Positions 1-12,060 are shown, numbered from the stretch's first letter. The stretch: DNA of 64,000 nt from Cryptomeria japonica (GCF_030272615.1 NC_081405.1:648061420-648125419), one strand, 5' to 3'. Program-made: numbers and translations. Notes: generated from the letters alone by a model not told the origin.

Positions 1-409
1 TTTATTCAACAAGAATCATCCTTTATGCTAACTACCTCACTGAGGCACTAGAAATGAATGTCAATCCTATGGTATGTAAATCAATTCATCTATCAACAAA
101 CACTTTGAAGGTAATGGCTTTGATGAGTATCCAAGTTCTGCTGAATGTTTGGCCTTGTAGGATAATAATTTTAGTTAAAAGCTTCTTTACTTCTCAATGT
201 AAATGAAATAAAAGGATAATAAATAAGTTATTGGAAATCATAGCATTTCTAAAGTTAGATTAAAGATATAATATGTGAAGTAGAAACTATCATGTTAACA
301 GTAAAGGAACTAAATGATGGGTTCAAAGTTAAAAGAAATAAATAAATGAGGTATCATGGAATGTTTTTGATTACGGGAAAAATAGGTTTTGAAGGGACCC
401 TGAAACCCT
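1..409. other. No gene seen
   Basis: AT-rich DNA with no convincing reading frame, terminal repeat or RNA gene. It may be the 3' flank or untranslated part of the minus-strand relic to its right, but nothing in the sequence proves that. Confidence 0.4.
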
Positions 410-2169
410 TTACATAAGAACCTTAAGAGATAAGAGCATTAAGAAACAAGACGGGTCAGACTGCAAAAAAACTAGCAAAGAACTAGGCAAAAGACAACAC
501 AAAAGCCCAACACAACCAGCAACAACTAGCAAAAAATAGAAAAAAGACAAATTACATAATGTTTTTAAGGGCATTAGCCAATTTCTTGCTAATCCCTTGC
601 ATTTCTTTGATATTATCCTTGAGAATTTGGGTTTCCTTGGAAGAGGCCAAGGCATCTTTTTTCATACTCGCCCTAGTCCTTTAAGTCTCACCTCCAGGAG
701 CACTATCCACACTATCAGCCTCACTAGCAGCATCATCAACATCAAGGTCCACAACAAGCTTGGTAGGGCTAGGGACATCAAGGTATTTGGCAATTTCCTC
801 CATGCTCTTGGTCACAAAGTTGAGGATATCCAGAATCAGAATCAAGAAGTTCTTCATGGCTGCCTTTCCTTCCTCCATCTTGCTGATCTGAACTTCCAGC
901 TTCTCCACTTTTTGTCCATTACCTTTTTCCACTGCTCCAGTTTACTTCACCTTTTTGTCCCTACTCTTCCTACTGATTAGCATTTTATTCCATTTTATTA
1001 ATTCTTTCATATACTCACCTATCAAAACCCAGACAAGCATCAGACTTGTTCTTGAGCTTATCCATAATAATCTCATCTCCAACTCTATCCTTTTCCTTGC
1101 TAGTATCCTCCTTATCCTTGTTTCGCTCAGTTTCCATTTCTCTTTCCTCCTAATTAATTTGGTTGTCCTGCTCCTCCATAGGTTGGTTGTTAAAATTACT
1201 AGTACTTGCATTGCTCGTAGGGTTGTTCTGATCAAAATCTTCCTCTTCTCCTCCTTCCTCTTCCCCACTTCCTCATCTTTCTATCTCTCCTCCCCGTTAG
1301 TAGCATCAATCTCCATATCACTTCCTTCTTTTCCCATATCCTCAGGATTAGCCTCTGTATCCTTATGTTTATGGCTCAAATCCGTGTCCTCAACTTTTTT
1401 CTCCATAGAGCCTTTTTTAGCCTTTTTACTCTATTTCTGTTCATGCTTACTGGTCCCAGGGCCCTCACTTTTCCTCTTGCCTTTCCCCCGCAACACTAAC
1501 AGCCTTTTATTTTCCTGAATTTCCAAAATCTTACAATGCTTATAAATGAGAAAAATAAGGCCATAATGTAGCATAGGAGAAGAGGGGTTCTTACTGTGCT
1601 TGTTCAATGAGTGCGACAGGGACCTGAAAAGGTAATAAGGAAGAGACACCTTTCTCTCATGTCTAAAGTGGTTTAGAAGCACAAAGTGCTATGTATGGAC
1701 CCTACTGAAACAACCCTCCACAATGATATACTCCATAATGGCATTAAGCACTAAAGAAATTGAGGCCAGTATGCGGCATACCTGTGACCGTTGAGATGAG
1801 GTTCACATCCATCTTGAATTTGACACCATGGATTTTGAAAGTACTATTTTTCCAGTTTTCAGTCACTTTAGTAACCACCAGGTTAACTCTGATTTTGTCA
1901 TAATCCACCAATTTTTCCATGAATGGCATCATGAAACCCTTCTCCAACTTCGTCCATACCTTAGGCATATCTAGCCATCTAGAAATGTTATCAGGTTCCT
2001 CTCTTCTAAGATCACCTCCCATTCTTGAATTTGTTCTACAATTTTTCTTCTTCTTCAACTTCAAAGCAATCTTCCAGATGACACTCGGATTCTTGAAAAT
2101 ACACACCCACAAAGCATGCAATTTTTTAATATTCTTATTTGACACTCTGCCCTTCTGACAAGCTATCAT
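410..2169 (-). pseudogene. Broken transposon-associated protein relic (possibly PF20167-like)
   Basis: Several minus-strand frames form one decayed protein. The N-terminal part (2169-1744) has a basic start and then a block with WLDMPKVWTKLEKGFMMPF and IHGVKFKMDVNLISTVTGMP. A second block in another frame (1682-1431) has NHFRHERKVSLPYYLF and LHYGLIFLIYKHC. A very acidic Glu/Asp/Asn-rich tail follows around 1270-1140 (GEEEGGEEEDFDQ), then a coiled-coil-like stretch (932-681). The pattern of a small beta element before an 'xTGxP' block and a later 'I..L.H.G.I.LIY' block reminds me of the putative plant transposon protein domain PF20167; that link is inference. At least two frameshifts and several stops make it non-functional. 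It lies directly downstream of the LINE RNase H in the same orientation, so it could be the DNA the LINE entered or a separate element. Function unknown. Confidence 0.5.
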
Positions 2170-2190
2170 TACCTTTCTAAATTTTGATGA

Positions 2191-2917
2191 TTAATCATTA
2201 ATACTACCATGATTAAAATGCAATCCTTCTTTCCCCATAATTTTGTCCTTTCTAATGATTTCTTTAATATTGAAATCAATATTATCTTCACCATTCCATA
2301 TTCTTTGTTCTTCGGAAATAACGCCAAGGTTAGCAATACCATCTGCTATGGCATTTTTTTCCCTAAAAACATGCTCAATAATATTAGATTTAAAGCTAGT
2401 AATAATTTCCCTGGCCTTAAAAATGATATTTTCGATACACCATGAAGGCTCAACTTCACCCTTAAGGCATTTAATAATATTAAGAGAATCTCCCTCCAAC
2501 CATAGTTTGTCATGATTGAGATTTTTAGCTATAATCAGAGTATTTAGGGTAGTCGAAGCTTCAGCATAATGACTAGTTTGGTTACCCAAAGGGCCAGCAA
2601 TAGCCACAAGGCAACCTCCAGCAAAATTCTTGACAATGCCCCCATAACTAGCATTGTCAAGATTTTCCCTTAGAAGCCCCATCGAAACTGGCCTTGATCC
2701 ATCCCTACGAAGGAAAGCACCAGAAAAGACCATCTCTACCTTTATCCTTGATGTTTCTAGTATTGGAAAGGTTCCATCTTTCATTAAAGTCTTCTTTAGC
2801 AGATAAACCAGTATCAATTCCATATAAGCATTCATGGATCCCTCTGTAGATTTTATCCACCACCACTTCAGGGTTTACACTTTTTTCCCTAAAAATCTTG
2901 TTCTTATGCTCCTTCAA
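2191..2917 (-). pseudogene. LINE ORF2: linker and RNase H
   Basis: The last LINE ORF2 domain, of the plant RNase H type (RVT_3, PF13456). It would degrade RNA in the RNA-DNA hybrid made during reverse transcription. Visible are the Glu box (HYAEASTTLNTL), the Asp box (LWLEGDSLNIIKCL) and the C-terminal NAIADGIANLG with its conserved Asp. The expected first catalytic Asp of a DGAS box is degraded to LDNASYGG. A linker in a different frame (2917-2705, with EVVVDKIYRGI) joins it to the zf-RVT region, so at least one frameshift is present. Family recognition is firm; activity is unlikely. Confidence 0.8.
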
Positions 2918-3070
2918 GATGTTCTAGGTGGCAATAGGGAGAATAAGTTTCCAAAGCTCAACATTCTTAAAATTAGAGCTAGGGCAATACCATTGCTGCC
3001 AGAACTCTTCCAGTGAGTTCGGGAAAACCCAGCTCAACTTCCACTTATTAAGAATAATATTCCAAATATC

Positions 3071-3397
3071 CTAACTAAAATTGCACTGGTACAGGATATG
3101 GCAAGTGGACTCCTCCTCCCTATAGAAAAGAGAGCGCCTATTAGGAAAAGCATTTCCACACTTATGGAGATTATCAAGGGTTAGCACCTTATTTTGGATA
3201 AAAATCCAAAAGAAGATAGTAATTTTGGGAGCCAAATTCTTTATCCACACTTTCGCCCACAAAGGAATCTCTTCCAGAACTTTGTAATTAATAGAGATAG
3301 CTGAAGACACAAAATATCTCCCACCAGAAGTTTCCTTCCAAATCATACAATCCTCAGAATGCTCCATGAAGATTTTGGAAGAGAGAAAGGTCTCCAA
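3071..3397 (-). pseudogene. LINE ORF2: zf-RVT segment
   Basis: Matches the reverse-transcriptase-associated zinc-binding segment (zf-RVT, PF13966) found after the RT domain of plant LINEs. Visible features are WKETSGGRYFVSSA, a W-x-K-x-W segment (LWAKVWIKNLAPKITIFFW) and the Cys/His cluster CGNAF...ESTCHILYQC. The order relative to RT (right) and RNase H (left) on the minus strand fits the family. The frame is open for about 108 residues but is not joined in frame to either neighbour. Confidence 0.8.
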
Positions 3398-3584
3398 AAA
3401 TCTTCAGCCTAGACAAAACTAGCTAAACTCAATCCACTTACCATTTCTCTAGTAGTCCCTAACAGGTCTCCATACCTACTTTTAAACCAGTCTTTCCATT
3501 CATTAAGAATGGAGATTTCCTCCAGTGTTTATCCATAAACCATCTATCCTCCTAGAATTTGATAATTCTCCCATTCCCCAATTT

Positions 3585-5191
3585 CTACTTTCTTCTAGCA
3601 ACAGCCCAAACTTTGGCCGTTTGAACAACATTCCAAATTGCAGAGCCTTCCAAAAGAAATGATTTATCCATAAATTCTTCATCAAATGGTTGCAAGTGAA
3701 GGTATTTCTTTTTCCAAATAGAATTCCATTCCCTTTCCTCCCCTTTCATTCTCCAAATTTGTGTAGCTAACAAGGCATTATTCATAGTCATAATGTTCCT
3801 TATTCCCAAACCCCCAAAAGCCTTAGGAGTGCAAATATTATCCCAGGCAATAAGGGGGATTCTATTTTTATCTTCCACTCCCAACCATAAGATTTTTTTT
3901 GAATTCTTTCAATGGCCTCAACAAACTTCCTAGGGATTTTAAACAGACTAAGGGCATAGATAGGCAGATTTTGAAGGGTAGCCTTAAGCATTGTCACCTT
4001 ACCCACTTGGCTAAAGAGGGCTCCCTTCCACCCAACCAATTTGAAATTAAATCTATCAACCAGCTTCATCCAGAAATTCTCTAAAGGCTTTAAGCACAGA
4101 GGGAGACCTAAATAAGTAGAAGGAAACTCAACAATTTTATATCCAATGATCCTTTCAATCCTTCTTTGTCTATCTACAAGGGTGTTGATGAATAACAAAG
4201 AACTCTTATCCCAATTTATTTTTTGCCCAGAAGCAGCTTCATAGGAATCCATGACATTATTCATATTTCTCGCTTCTCTTATGGTAGCTTCTCCCATGGT
4301 AATAGAGTCATCAACAAACAGTTCATGAGTACAGGTTAAGTTGGATGAGGAAGGCTTAAGGCCTTTGAGTTTCCCTTCCTTGACACTTCTCATAATAAAT
4401 CTACCCAAAATTTGTGCCAGGATAGTAAACAAGATAGGAGAGATAGGATCCCCCTATCTTAGACCTCTAGAACTTTTGAAGAAACTAGATGGAGATCCAT
4501 TAATAATAACTGCAGAAGAGGTAGTACCAGTCAACTGAGAACATAGCTATATCACCTTTTCCCCAAACCCAAAAGCTTTCATAATTCTGAAAAGGAATTG
4601 CCAATTCACTCTTTCATAGGCCTTAGACATGTCCAGCTTAAGAAAAAAGCTCTATTTTTTAGCTACAGTTAGAGAATGAATATTCTCATGCATCGAAATG
4701 ATGGAATCCAGAATTTGTCTACCAAGGACAAAACCATTTTGCTAGGGAGAAATAATGTGACTGAGTATATCTAGCATTCTAGAAGTGAGCACCTTAGATA
4801 TTCTCTTGTAAATAGAGTTACAAAGACTGATAGGTCTAAACTTATTGAGAGAATCAGCTCCAGGGATCTTAGGAATGAGGACAATTAAGGTAGAATTGAG
4901 TTCTTTTAGAAGCCATCTAGATCCAAAGAGTTCTTTAACTCCATTACAAATGTCAATCTCCACAATATTCCAAATTTTTTGGAAGAAGAACATAGAGAAT
5001 CCGTCCGGACCAAGAGACTTGTCTCCAAGAAAGGAAAACATAGCCTTTTTGATCTCCTTATTCGAATGGATCCTAGAGATATTTTTGTTGTCATCCTCAT
5101 TTAAAATGGAAGGGATAGCTTGAGCTAGAAGGTCTTGATTTCTGATATCTAGAGAATCCACACCTCCCAAAAGATTACTAAAGAAATCCAC
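3585..5191 (-). pseudogene. LINE ORF2: reverse transcriptase
   Basis: Minus-strand non-LTR reverse transcriptase (RVT_1). It starts with a typical N-terminal stretch (5191-4742: KSLGPDGFSMFFFQKIW, FRPISLCNSIYKRISKVL). Motif A follows as KLDMSKAYERVNWQF near 4640, where the usual KAYDRV has Glu for Asp. The catalytic box is LFVDDSITMG near 4320, with both aspartates kept, then QKINWDKSS and the thumb-like LGLPL region. It carries out target-primed reverse transcription in active relatives. Here a stop before motif A and frame changes around 4740, 4440 and 3850 break it. The frame at 3884-3585 continues with VEDKNRIPLIAWDNICTPK. Confidence 0.88.
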
Positions 5192-5395
5192 AACTTCCTT
5201 TCTTATTTATTTTCATCAGACAGAATCCCCCTATTGCAGGATAAAGTGGATATCCTATTGGTCACTCTATGCTTAAGAGTAGTCACATGGAAAAACTGGG
5301 TATTTTTATCACCTTCCTTCAAATACAATACTCTTTATCTTTGTCTCCAAAAAATTTCTTCCTTAGAGATAATATCATGGTATTTGGAAAGCAGC

Positions 5396-6385
5396 TCATT
5401 TTTCAACATTCCTCAAATCCTCAGAAAGACCTTCCACTTGAATTTTATCTTGAACTTCTTTAATATCTGTCTTAATATTGGCTTTCATTTTAAAGATATC
5501 TCCAAAAGTCTCTTTATTCCAAATTTTGACTTTGGCTTTGATAATATTAAGCTTTTTGGCAATTCTAAATAAAGCAGTATCCTCAACCTCCAAATTCCAC
5601 CATGCAGAAACAAATTTTTCCAAAGATGGGTGGGACAACCAAGCTTTTTCAAATCTTAAAGGTAAATTACACTTTGAGGAAGTAGAGTTGGTAGTAAAAG
5701 AGATAGGATAATGATGAAAACCAATCTTAATGATAGATGCCAAAGAACAATTATACTTAGAGAGCCAATCGGCAGAGATTAGGGATCTATCCAACCTAAC
5801 TTGAATGAGATTAGGGCCAGTTCTTTTATTGGTCCAAGTATAATTAATCTCTTTGAGATCCACATCAATCAAAGCTTGATCATTAATAAAGTCCATGAGA
5901 TCTTGTCCTCCCTTTAACTACAAAGGAATGCCTCCCATCTTTTCATCCTCTTTTAAAGGAGTATTGAAATCTCCCATAATCATCCATCTTTTATCAGAAA
6001 AACTTTGTCTCTCTTCTACGAGGATCCTCCAAAATTTAGCTCTTCCATCTTTAGAATTTGGTGCATAGATATTAGAGATAACCCAGATAAAGTTATTCTT
6101 AATATGCTCAAGCAAAATTGAGGTCCTTTTAACCCCTGAAGCAATTTCCTTACCTTTTATAGAATTTTGATTCCAAAAGATAGTGGTGCCTCCAGAGGCA
6201 CCTTCCGAGCTTGTTCCAATTACACCATTATTTTTGAAAATTCTAATTCTTTCCACTTTATCCATACACATCTTAGTTTCCTGAATAAGAACTGCATCTA
6301 GTTTATGATCTCTAACAATATTACGCAACACATCCTTCTTGTGGGGGGTGTTCAACCCTCTGATATTCCATGAAATTATCTTCAT
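5396..6385 (-). pseudogene. LINE ORF2: endonuclease domain
   Basis: L1-type apurinic-like endonuclease (exo_endo_phos family), which nicks target DNA. The start MKIISWNIRGLN carries the Asn box. The Glu box (AVLIQETKM), the YAPN box and GDFN follow in order. After a stop near 5918 the second half (5896-5396) has YTWTNKRTGPNLIQVRLDR. The usual Ser-Asp-His motif before the conserved PI is degraded to GFHHYPISF, so a catalytic Asp is lost. ATG 6385 is the natural ORF2 start because the Trp-Asn motif follows immediately. Confidence 0.88.
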
Positions 6386-6651
6386 ACTTTAACCGGGGAT
6401 AAGGCTAACTTAATGGAACTCCATGTTCCATCAGCATGGTTCTTCCAACTTTCTCGTTCCCTTTGATTCTTTAAAGAGGGTCTCCCCTATTTTTTGCTCT
6501 AACTTCCAACATCTACAACCTTCTTGTTCTTGCTTTTGGTTGAAATACCTCCATTGGGTCCTCCATTATTTGACTTGCCTTCTTTAATACCAAAAATCCT
6601 AGGATTTCCCTCATGACCCACTGTCTCCATGCTTTTGGGAGGATTTTTGCA

Positions 6652-7190
6652 CTAGGAGTTCAGGATCATATTTCCAATCTGCTTAGGACTTCCATTGGTT
6701 AATAACAACAGAGGCACCGTTTTTGAGATATTACAGTCCTGAGCTTCATTAAATTCTTCCTTGTTTTCCTTATTATTAGATGAAGTTGAAGCATCATCAT
6801 TAGGTAAATCATCATATTTACCCTGGATGATAAGTTCAACTTTCAAATCCACAAATTTAGTCTTTTGAGATAGGTCTTCGATACCATTCTCTTCCTCCTT
6901 GTTACATTCTTTTTGACTATTAGAATAGGCACAATCAGAGTTTTCCTTGTTATTGTTCATACCCTTCTTTTCCTCATTTTCCAACTCGGTCACTTCCTTC
7001 TTAGGGATAATCTTTGAAGGTGGAACATATTTTTTCCCTTTCATTTGCCATTTCTGCTTCAGGTTACTATCAGTTTTACTATTTTTACCCTTCTTGGACA
7101 GACAAGAATTCGCCCAATGACCCAACTTTTTTACAATAAAAACACATAAATGGGAGAGATTCATATTCGTGGAATGTTAACTACATATAT
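6652..7190 (-). pseudogene. LINE ORF1, C-terminal part with zinc-knuckle relic
   Basis: Minus-strand ORF1 (gag-like, nucleic-acid binding) C-terminal part. A single knuckle relic reads CVFIVKKLGHWANSC, where the second Cys of the CX2CX4HX4C motif is replaced. A Lys/Glu/Asn-rich low-complexity tail follows, as is usual for plant LINE ORF1. The upstream codons (VVNIPRI then a stop) run to 7190, where the copia-1 LTR begins. The matching upstream piece is at 14225 and beyond. Confidence 0.75.
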
Positions 7191-8371
7191 ATGTTGGAAA
7201 TATGAAGGAATTGATTATGTGTTGCATTGATGTTTTTTCATTGTTGTCAACACTAGTTGTTATGGTTGTTTACCAGCTTCCGGTAGAAGAAGTGGATTGG
7301 GAAGATTATTAGTTGATTGTCACCGGTATGATCTGGATGATGGAATAAGTCTATATGGATGGTTCATATGCTTCTGAAGTATGTTTCAATCAGTTAGTAT
7401 TGACTTGATGATTGGATTCTATCTTATGTTCTAGTAAGCCTACTTTGTAGGTCCGATAAGGGTTTCAATTGAAGATCTTTGATGTAATGCATAAGTGGTG
7501 TTGGTGCAACTTCTAGAAGGGATTTGGGATGTTGATGGTGATTGTGTTTGTGTCTTGATTAATTGGTTTTATTCCCTTGGTGTGTGTGGATCTAATTTAG
7601 ATCCGGTGCTATCTAGGTTATGGATGGGTTTCATGAAATGTTGTGGTGGATCCTTCAGATGCGCTTCTAGGATGTTTTATTGATTGGATGATATTTGTTT
7701 GGTCTTAGGCCAACATGCTTTATGATTTTATTTCAGGATTATGTAATGGATCTATTGAATTATCATTAGGGTGGCTTACCTAATTGTTTAGGTCCAAGGC
7801 TTGTATAAATATTTGTAAGATCTCAATATAGATCATAAGGTAAGGAGTGAATAATGTAGTAATCATTTGTGCAGAGGATTTGGTCTATCATAGTTGATCG
7901 AGTTGGGTTTATGTAAGAGGTTTTAGACCTCTGGCATTGAGCTTAACTAGGACTGTAATCTTGCATGTTTGATTCTATCACAGGTAGTTCTTCTTTCCAG
8001 ATTATTGTCCAAATACTTTGAGGTGGTTGACCTCTTCTGTAGTCAATGAGACTCCATCGTGATGAGTAGTGCACTCTAGGCAATATGCCTTCCTGTATGT
8101 GTAGGCCTATATTGTAATCATATACTTTCTACAAAAGTATCATCTCACTATGGGTAGGGTTTCCCATTGTGGTTTTTCCCTTTACCAGGTTTTCCGCATA
8201 AAAATTACGGTGTTATGTGTTATGGTTGCATGGTATTGATTCTTTGGTTTTCAATTATGCTTTAATGCTTTATTAGTTATTCTAGTAAAAGGTTTCAAGT
8301 GCTTTAATTCACATAATATGTTAACAACTGATTCACCCCCCCCTCTTAGTTGTTCATCGATTATCCTAACA
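7191..8371 (+). repeat. copia-1 5' LTR (1181 bp)
   Basis: Begins TGTTGGAAATATGAAGG and ends TATCCTAACA just before a tRNA-Met-type primer site. The same sequence recurs at 13036-14224 with scattered substitutions and small indels. Short open frames inside it (for example 7495-7683) have no family resemblance and are not called. Confidence 0.93.
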
Positions 8372-8372
8372 A

Positions 8373-8386
8373 TTGGTATCAGAGCC
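8373..8386 (+). promoter_or_regulatory. copia-1 primer-binding site
   Basis: TTGGTATCAGAGCC, one base after the LTR end. It is complementary to the 3' end of initiator tRNA-Met, the usual primer of plant copia elements. Confidence 0.92.
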
Positions 8387-8429
8387 TAGTCCTCTTTTTG
8401 TAGAAGCATAAGTGCTTGAGGAAGTTCCT

Positions 8430-9402
8430 ATGGCAACTAATAGTTCAGTTGTTGTTTACTAGAAGGACAACCCTAGGCTTGATGGAACAAACTCTGGAGT
8501 ATGGAAAATTCAGATAGAGAATCATTTAAGATGCATTGGAAAAGAAATTTGGGAAATAACTCAAAATGGTTACACTCATCATGATCCGACATCTGGAAAT
8601 CCTGCACTGGCAGACTTGGAAAAGAACATTGAAAATGATTGTAGAGCTAGAGAAGCCCTCTTAAGAGCCTTATCAGATCTGTAAATCATGGGATTGTCAA
8701 ATAAGTCATTGGAAAAAGCTATATGGGACCAATTGGAGACTCTTAATGAAGGTGATCCCACTATTAAAATTGCAAAGCTAGAATGTTACCAAGTAAGATA
8801 TGAAAGCTTGAATATGGAGGAAGATGAAATAATTTATGCATTCATGGAAAGGGTAAGTGAAATTGTACTAGGAATTTAGTGTTGTGGTGGATCTTCAAGC
8901 AAGGAAGAGATTATTTCAAAAGTATTAAGGGTTTTGCCACTGACATATAAGATGAAGGTAACTACAATTAATGAGCTAAGAACCATGCCTAATTCTTCTG
9001 TTAATAGAGATACTCTTGTTGAGAAGATATCTTCTTTTGAGCTTGAATAATTTGGTCCTCCAGCAGCTACAAAGTTTGATACTGAATTTAAGGAATCTAC
9101 ATCATCAACCAACAAGCAAGATTGGAAATTTTTGTATGCAAAGGAATTGGAAGAGATTAGGAAAGAAGATGAAGAGCTTGAGAAATTTGAAGCCCTATTT
9201 GCTAGAAGGATACCTAAAGGTCTGACAGGAAGTAAGTAAGAAGGAAAATATCCTTTGAAATATTTTGCATCTAATAGGATAGGTCATTTTGCTTCTAGAT
9301 GTCCTGAAAGGAAATCAAAATTGGAAGAAAGAGCAAGAAGATCTTTTAAGCCTAACCCTGAATACCAGATCAAGCATAAGTACAAGAGAAACAAAAAATA
9401 AT
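8430..9402 (+). pseudogene. copia-1 gag
   Basis: The ATG at 8430 is the first in the leader and opens a frame containing RLDGTNSGVWKIQIENHLR, the gag N-terminal motif of copia elements (DUF4219-like). A UBN2-type body follows (WDQLETLNEGDPTIKIAKLE). The zinc knuckle relic reads YFASNRIGHFASRC, with both first-pair cysteines replaced. Stops occur at several places (near codon 10, before 8688, after 8879 and at 9049), so no capsid protein can be made from this copy. Confidence 0.85.
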
Positions 9403-9509
9403 AATGCTACTATACTGATGAGAAAGGAGTAATTGATGACTTAGAGGAAGAACTGGCATGAGATTTAGCCAATAGATCTAGCAATGGAAAACATTGGGTA
9501 TTCTATGCT

Positions 9510-10105
9510 ATGAAGGAAGATGATCCAGAACTAGTTATGAAAAATAAGGAAAAGGCCCTTGCAACAAAAGTTGAAGACAAAGATGAATGGGTAATAGACA
9601 GTGGATGTTCTCATCATATGATAGGTGAGAAAAGAATGTTTCTAACCCTACAAGAATTTGATGGTGGTCAAGTTAGATTTGGAAATAACAAAGCATGCAT
9701 GATCAAAGGAAGAGGAACCATTTCGTTGGATGGAAAGCATAACACTGACAATGTCTATTATGTTGAAGGTATAAAGCATAATCTTTTGAGTGTAGGACAA
9801 TTGGTAGATAGAGGATTTCAATTACAATTCAAGGATGGAAAATGCAAAATCATTAGCAAATCAGGATTGGAGATTGCAACCGATACACAGACAAAAGGTA
9901 ACATCTTTCATTTGAACTCTGGTGAAAAGACATGTTTGATTGCACATATTGATGAAAGTTGGCTATGGCATAAGAGGTTGTGCCATGCAAATTTTGATGC
10001 ATTGTAAAGATCAGTTCAACTAAGGCAGTTAGATATTTACCTAAGATTGTTAAGCCTCATAATACGGTATGTAAAGAATGCCAAATGGGTAAGAAAACCA
10101 GAACT
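9510..10105 (+). pseudogene. copia-1 protease and pre-integrase domain
   Basis: Aspartic protease with an intact active-site motif WVIDSGCSHHM followed by the flap-like region VYYVEGIKHNLLSVGQL. It continues into the gag-pre-integrase domain with SWLWHKRLCHANFD (His of the HHCC zinc finger). A frame break lies after 10007. The Cys pair CKECQMGKK follows near 10075. The protease would cut the Gag-Pol polyprotein. The 9510-10007 frame is uninterrupted, one of the better preserved parts of the element. Confidence 0.9.
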
Positions 10106-10780
10106 TCTTTTAAGAGCATACCTGGTAAATCTAATGATATTATTGATTTGATTCATATTGACCTATGTGATCCTGCTAATACAAGAAGCTTTCAAGGAGA
10201 TATATATTTCATGTTAATCATTGATGACTATTCTAGAATGATGTGGGTTGCTTTTCTAAGGGAGAAATCTAAAGCCTTTGAGAAATTCAAGATCTTTAAA
10301 GATATGGTTGAGACAAAAACATGGATGAAAATCAAGTGTCTGAGATTAGATCAAGGTGGTGAATTCACATCCAATGAATTCAACAACTATTGTGAGAAAA
10401 ATGACATTAGGAGATAGTTGTTTGCACCCTAGACACCTCAACAGAATGGCATTGTGGAAAGTAAGAACATAACCATTTTGGATGCAACCAGAATCATGAT
10501 GATGGAAGCTAATTTGCCTCATATCTATTGGAGAGAAGCAGTAAGTACAATGTTTTATATATTCAACAAGGTTCATATCAAAGGAGATACCGGTAAGACA
10601 CCTTATGAATTATGGTTTGGTCATTCCCCTACTCTTAAGTATTGCAGAATCTTTGGAAGTAAGTGTTATATCAAAAGAGATGATTCCATTGGAAAGTTTG
10701 ACCCTAGATCTGATGAAGGAATATTTTTTGGTTATTCAACTAAGAGAAAAGCATATAGATATTTTAACAAAAGATTATAG
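10085..10780 (+). pseudogene. copia-1 integrase core
   Basis: DDE integrase (rve). First Asp in LIHIDLCDP, second in RLDQGGEFTS, Glu in NGIVESKNI, so all three catalytic residues are present. One stop (near 10418, after NDIRR) and another a few codons later divide the core. The C-terminal copia motif follows in the next frame (YELWFGHSPTLKYCRIFGSK and FDPRSDEGIFFGY). The enzyme would insert the cDNA into the genome. Confidence 0.92.
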
Positions 10781-10786
10781 AGAATT

Positions 10787-11146
10787 GTGGAGAGTGCTAA
10801 TGTGAAACTGGATGAGCAGCACAAAGACCAAGCTAAATCTTATGACAGAGAACCAATAGTGGAAGTGATCATAACTGATCCAGTAATGCTTGTATCGGAA
10901 CATAATACTAAAACAATTACCCCGACATCATTAGAAAACTCAACTGTAACTAAAGAGAAACACAGAGAACTTGAAAGTCAAAAAACACCAAGGTATGTAA
11001 GGCTAAATCATTCTGAAGATCAAATCATTGGAGACAAAAACAAGAGAGTTATGACAAGAAGTATATTGGAAAATTCAGAGGTATGTTTCATTTCTCAAAT
11101 TGAACCGACATCTGTAATTGAAGCTTGTAACTTAGATGAATGTTAG
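10787..11146 (+). pseudogene. copia-1 integrase-RT linker
   Basis: Variable, hydrophilic region between integrase and RT, rich in Glu, Lys and Thr, as is usual for copia Pol. No catalytic motif. It stays open for 119 codons and ends at a stop just before the RT start motif. Confidence 0.65.
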
Positions 11147-11147
11147 A

Positions 11148-12060
11148 TGAAAGATATGGAAGATGAATTAGATCTGATAGAAAAGAACAATACTTGGACT
11201 TTAATTCCCCGGTTTGAAAATAAGAATGTCATTGCAACTAAATGGGTTTTTATAAACAAACTAAATGAGGATGGACAAGTTGTAAGAAACAAGGCTAGAT
11301 TGGTCTACAAAGGATATTCTTAGAAGGAAGGAATTGATTATGGTGAAACTTTTGCACCAGTAGCTAGAATTGAAGTTGTTAGACTATTTCTTGCTTATGC
11401 AACCTATAAGAACTATAAGGTCTATCAAATGGATGTTAAATGTGCATTTCTGAATGGAGAAATTGAAGAGGAAGTCTTTATTGAGAAACCTGATGGATTT
11501 TTACTAACAGGTGACAAAAATATGGTTTGTAGATTAAGGAAAGCCCTATATGGATTAAAACAGGGTCCTAGAGCTTGTTATCCAAGGTTGGATACGTATC
11601 TTTTGAAGCTTGATTTTATAAAAGGTAATGTTGACAATAACCTATATTATAAGATCACTAATGATGATATTCTGATTATTGAAGTATTTGTTGATGATAT
11701 AATTTTTTGAGGTGAAGAAACATTGTGCATGGAATTCTTTGATAATATGAAGAGTGAATTTGAAATGTCTATGATTGGAGAAATAAGATTTTTTCTAGGT
11801 TTGCAGATTACTCAGACTGACAAAGGTATCTTTATTTGTCAAACTAAGTATCTAAGGGAATTATTAAAGAAATTTGGTTTGGAAAATTCCAAACCGGTTA
11901 GTACTCCCATGGTTACAAGTGAAAATTTGTTAATTAAAGATGTATCCCCTCTAGTAAATCCTACAAGATATAAATATATGATTGGTGGTTTGCTATATTT
12001 AACTCAGACTAGGCCAGATATAATGAATACAGTCAGTATTGTTTCAATATTTCAAAGTAA
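11148..12060 (+). pseudogene. copia-1 reverse transcriptase
   Basis: RVT_2 reverse transcriptase of Ty1/copia type. N-terminal NNTWTLIPR and KWVFINKLNEDG are followed by YGETFAPVARIE, motif A MDVKCAFLNGEIEEEV, LYGLKQGPRACY and the catalytic FVDDIIF with both aspartates. After one stop (11708) the frame continues with SMIGEIRFFLGLQI and RPDIMNTVSIVS. Stops at 11322 and 11708 prevent translation, although the residues required for DNA synthesis are still encoded. Confidence 0.93.

Larger units (their letters stand above)
2191..7190 (-). mobile_element. L1-type LINE, main body, interrupted in ORF1
   Basis: A non-LTR retrotransposon read on the minus strand, in the order zinc-knuckle ORF1 end, apurinic-like endonuclease, reverse transcriptase, zf-RVT, RNase H. 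This is the layout of plant L1-clade LINEs that carry an RNase H. There are no LTRs. Stops and frameshifts occur in every domain. The 5' side is cut at 7190 by insertion of copia-1, and ORF1 sequence resumes at 14225. The 3' end is not sharply defined: no long T run on the plus strand marks a poly(A) tail near 2190, so the end is either decayed or lies further left. Confidence 0.85.

Noticed and set aside
597-1518. Plus-strand open frames of 127 and 187 codons
   Set aside because: Ser/Leu/Phe-rich shadows of the acidic, Lys/Glu-rich minus-strand relic; no domain.
7495-7683. Open frame in the copia-1 5' LTR
   Set aside because: Not preserved in the 3' LTR copy and without any family motif.
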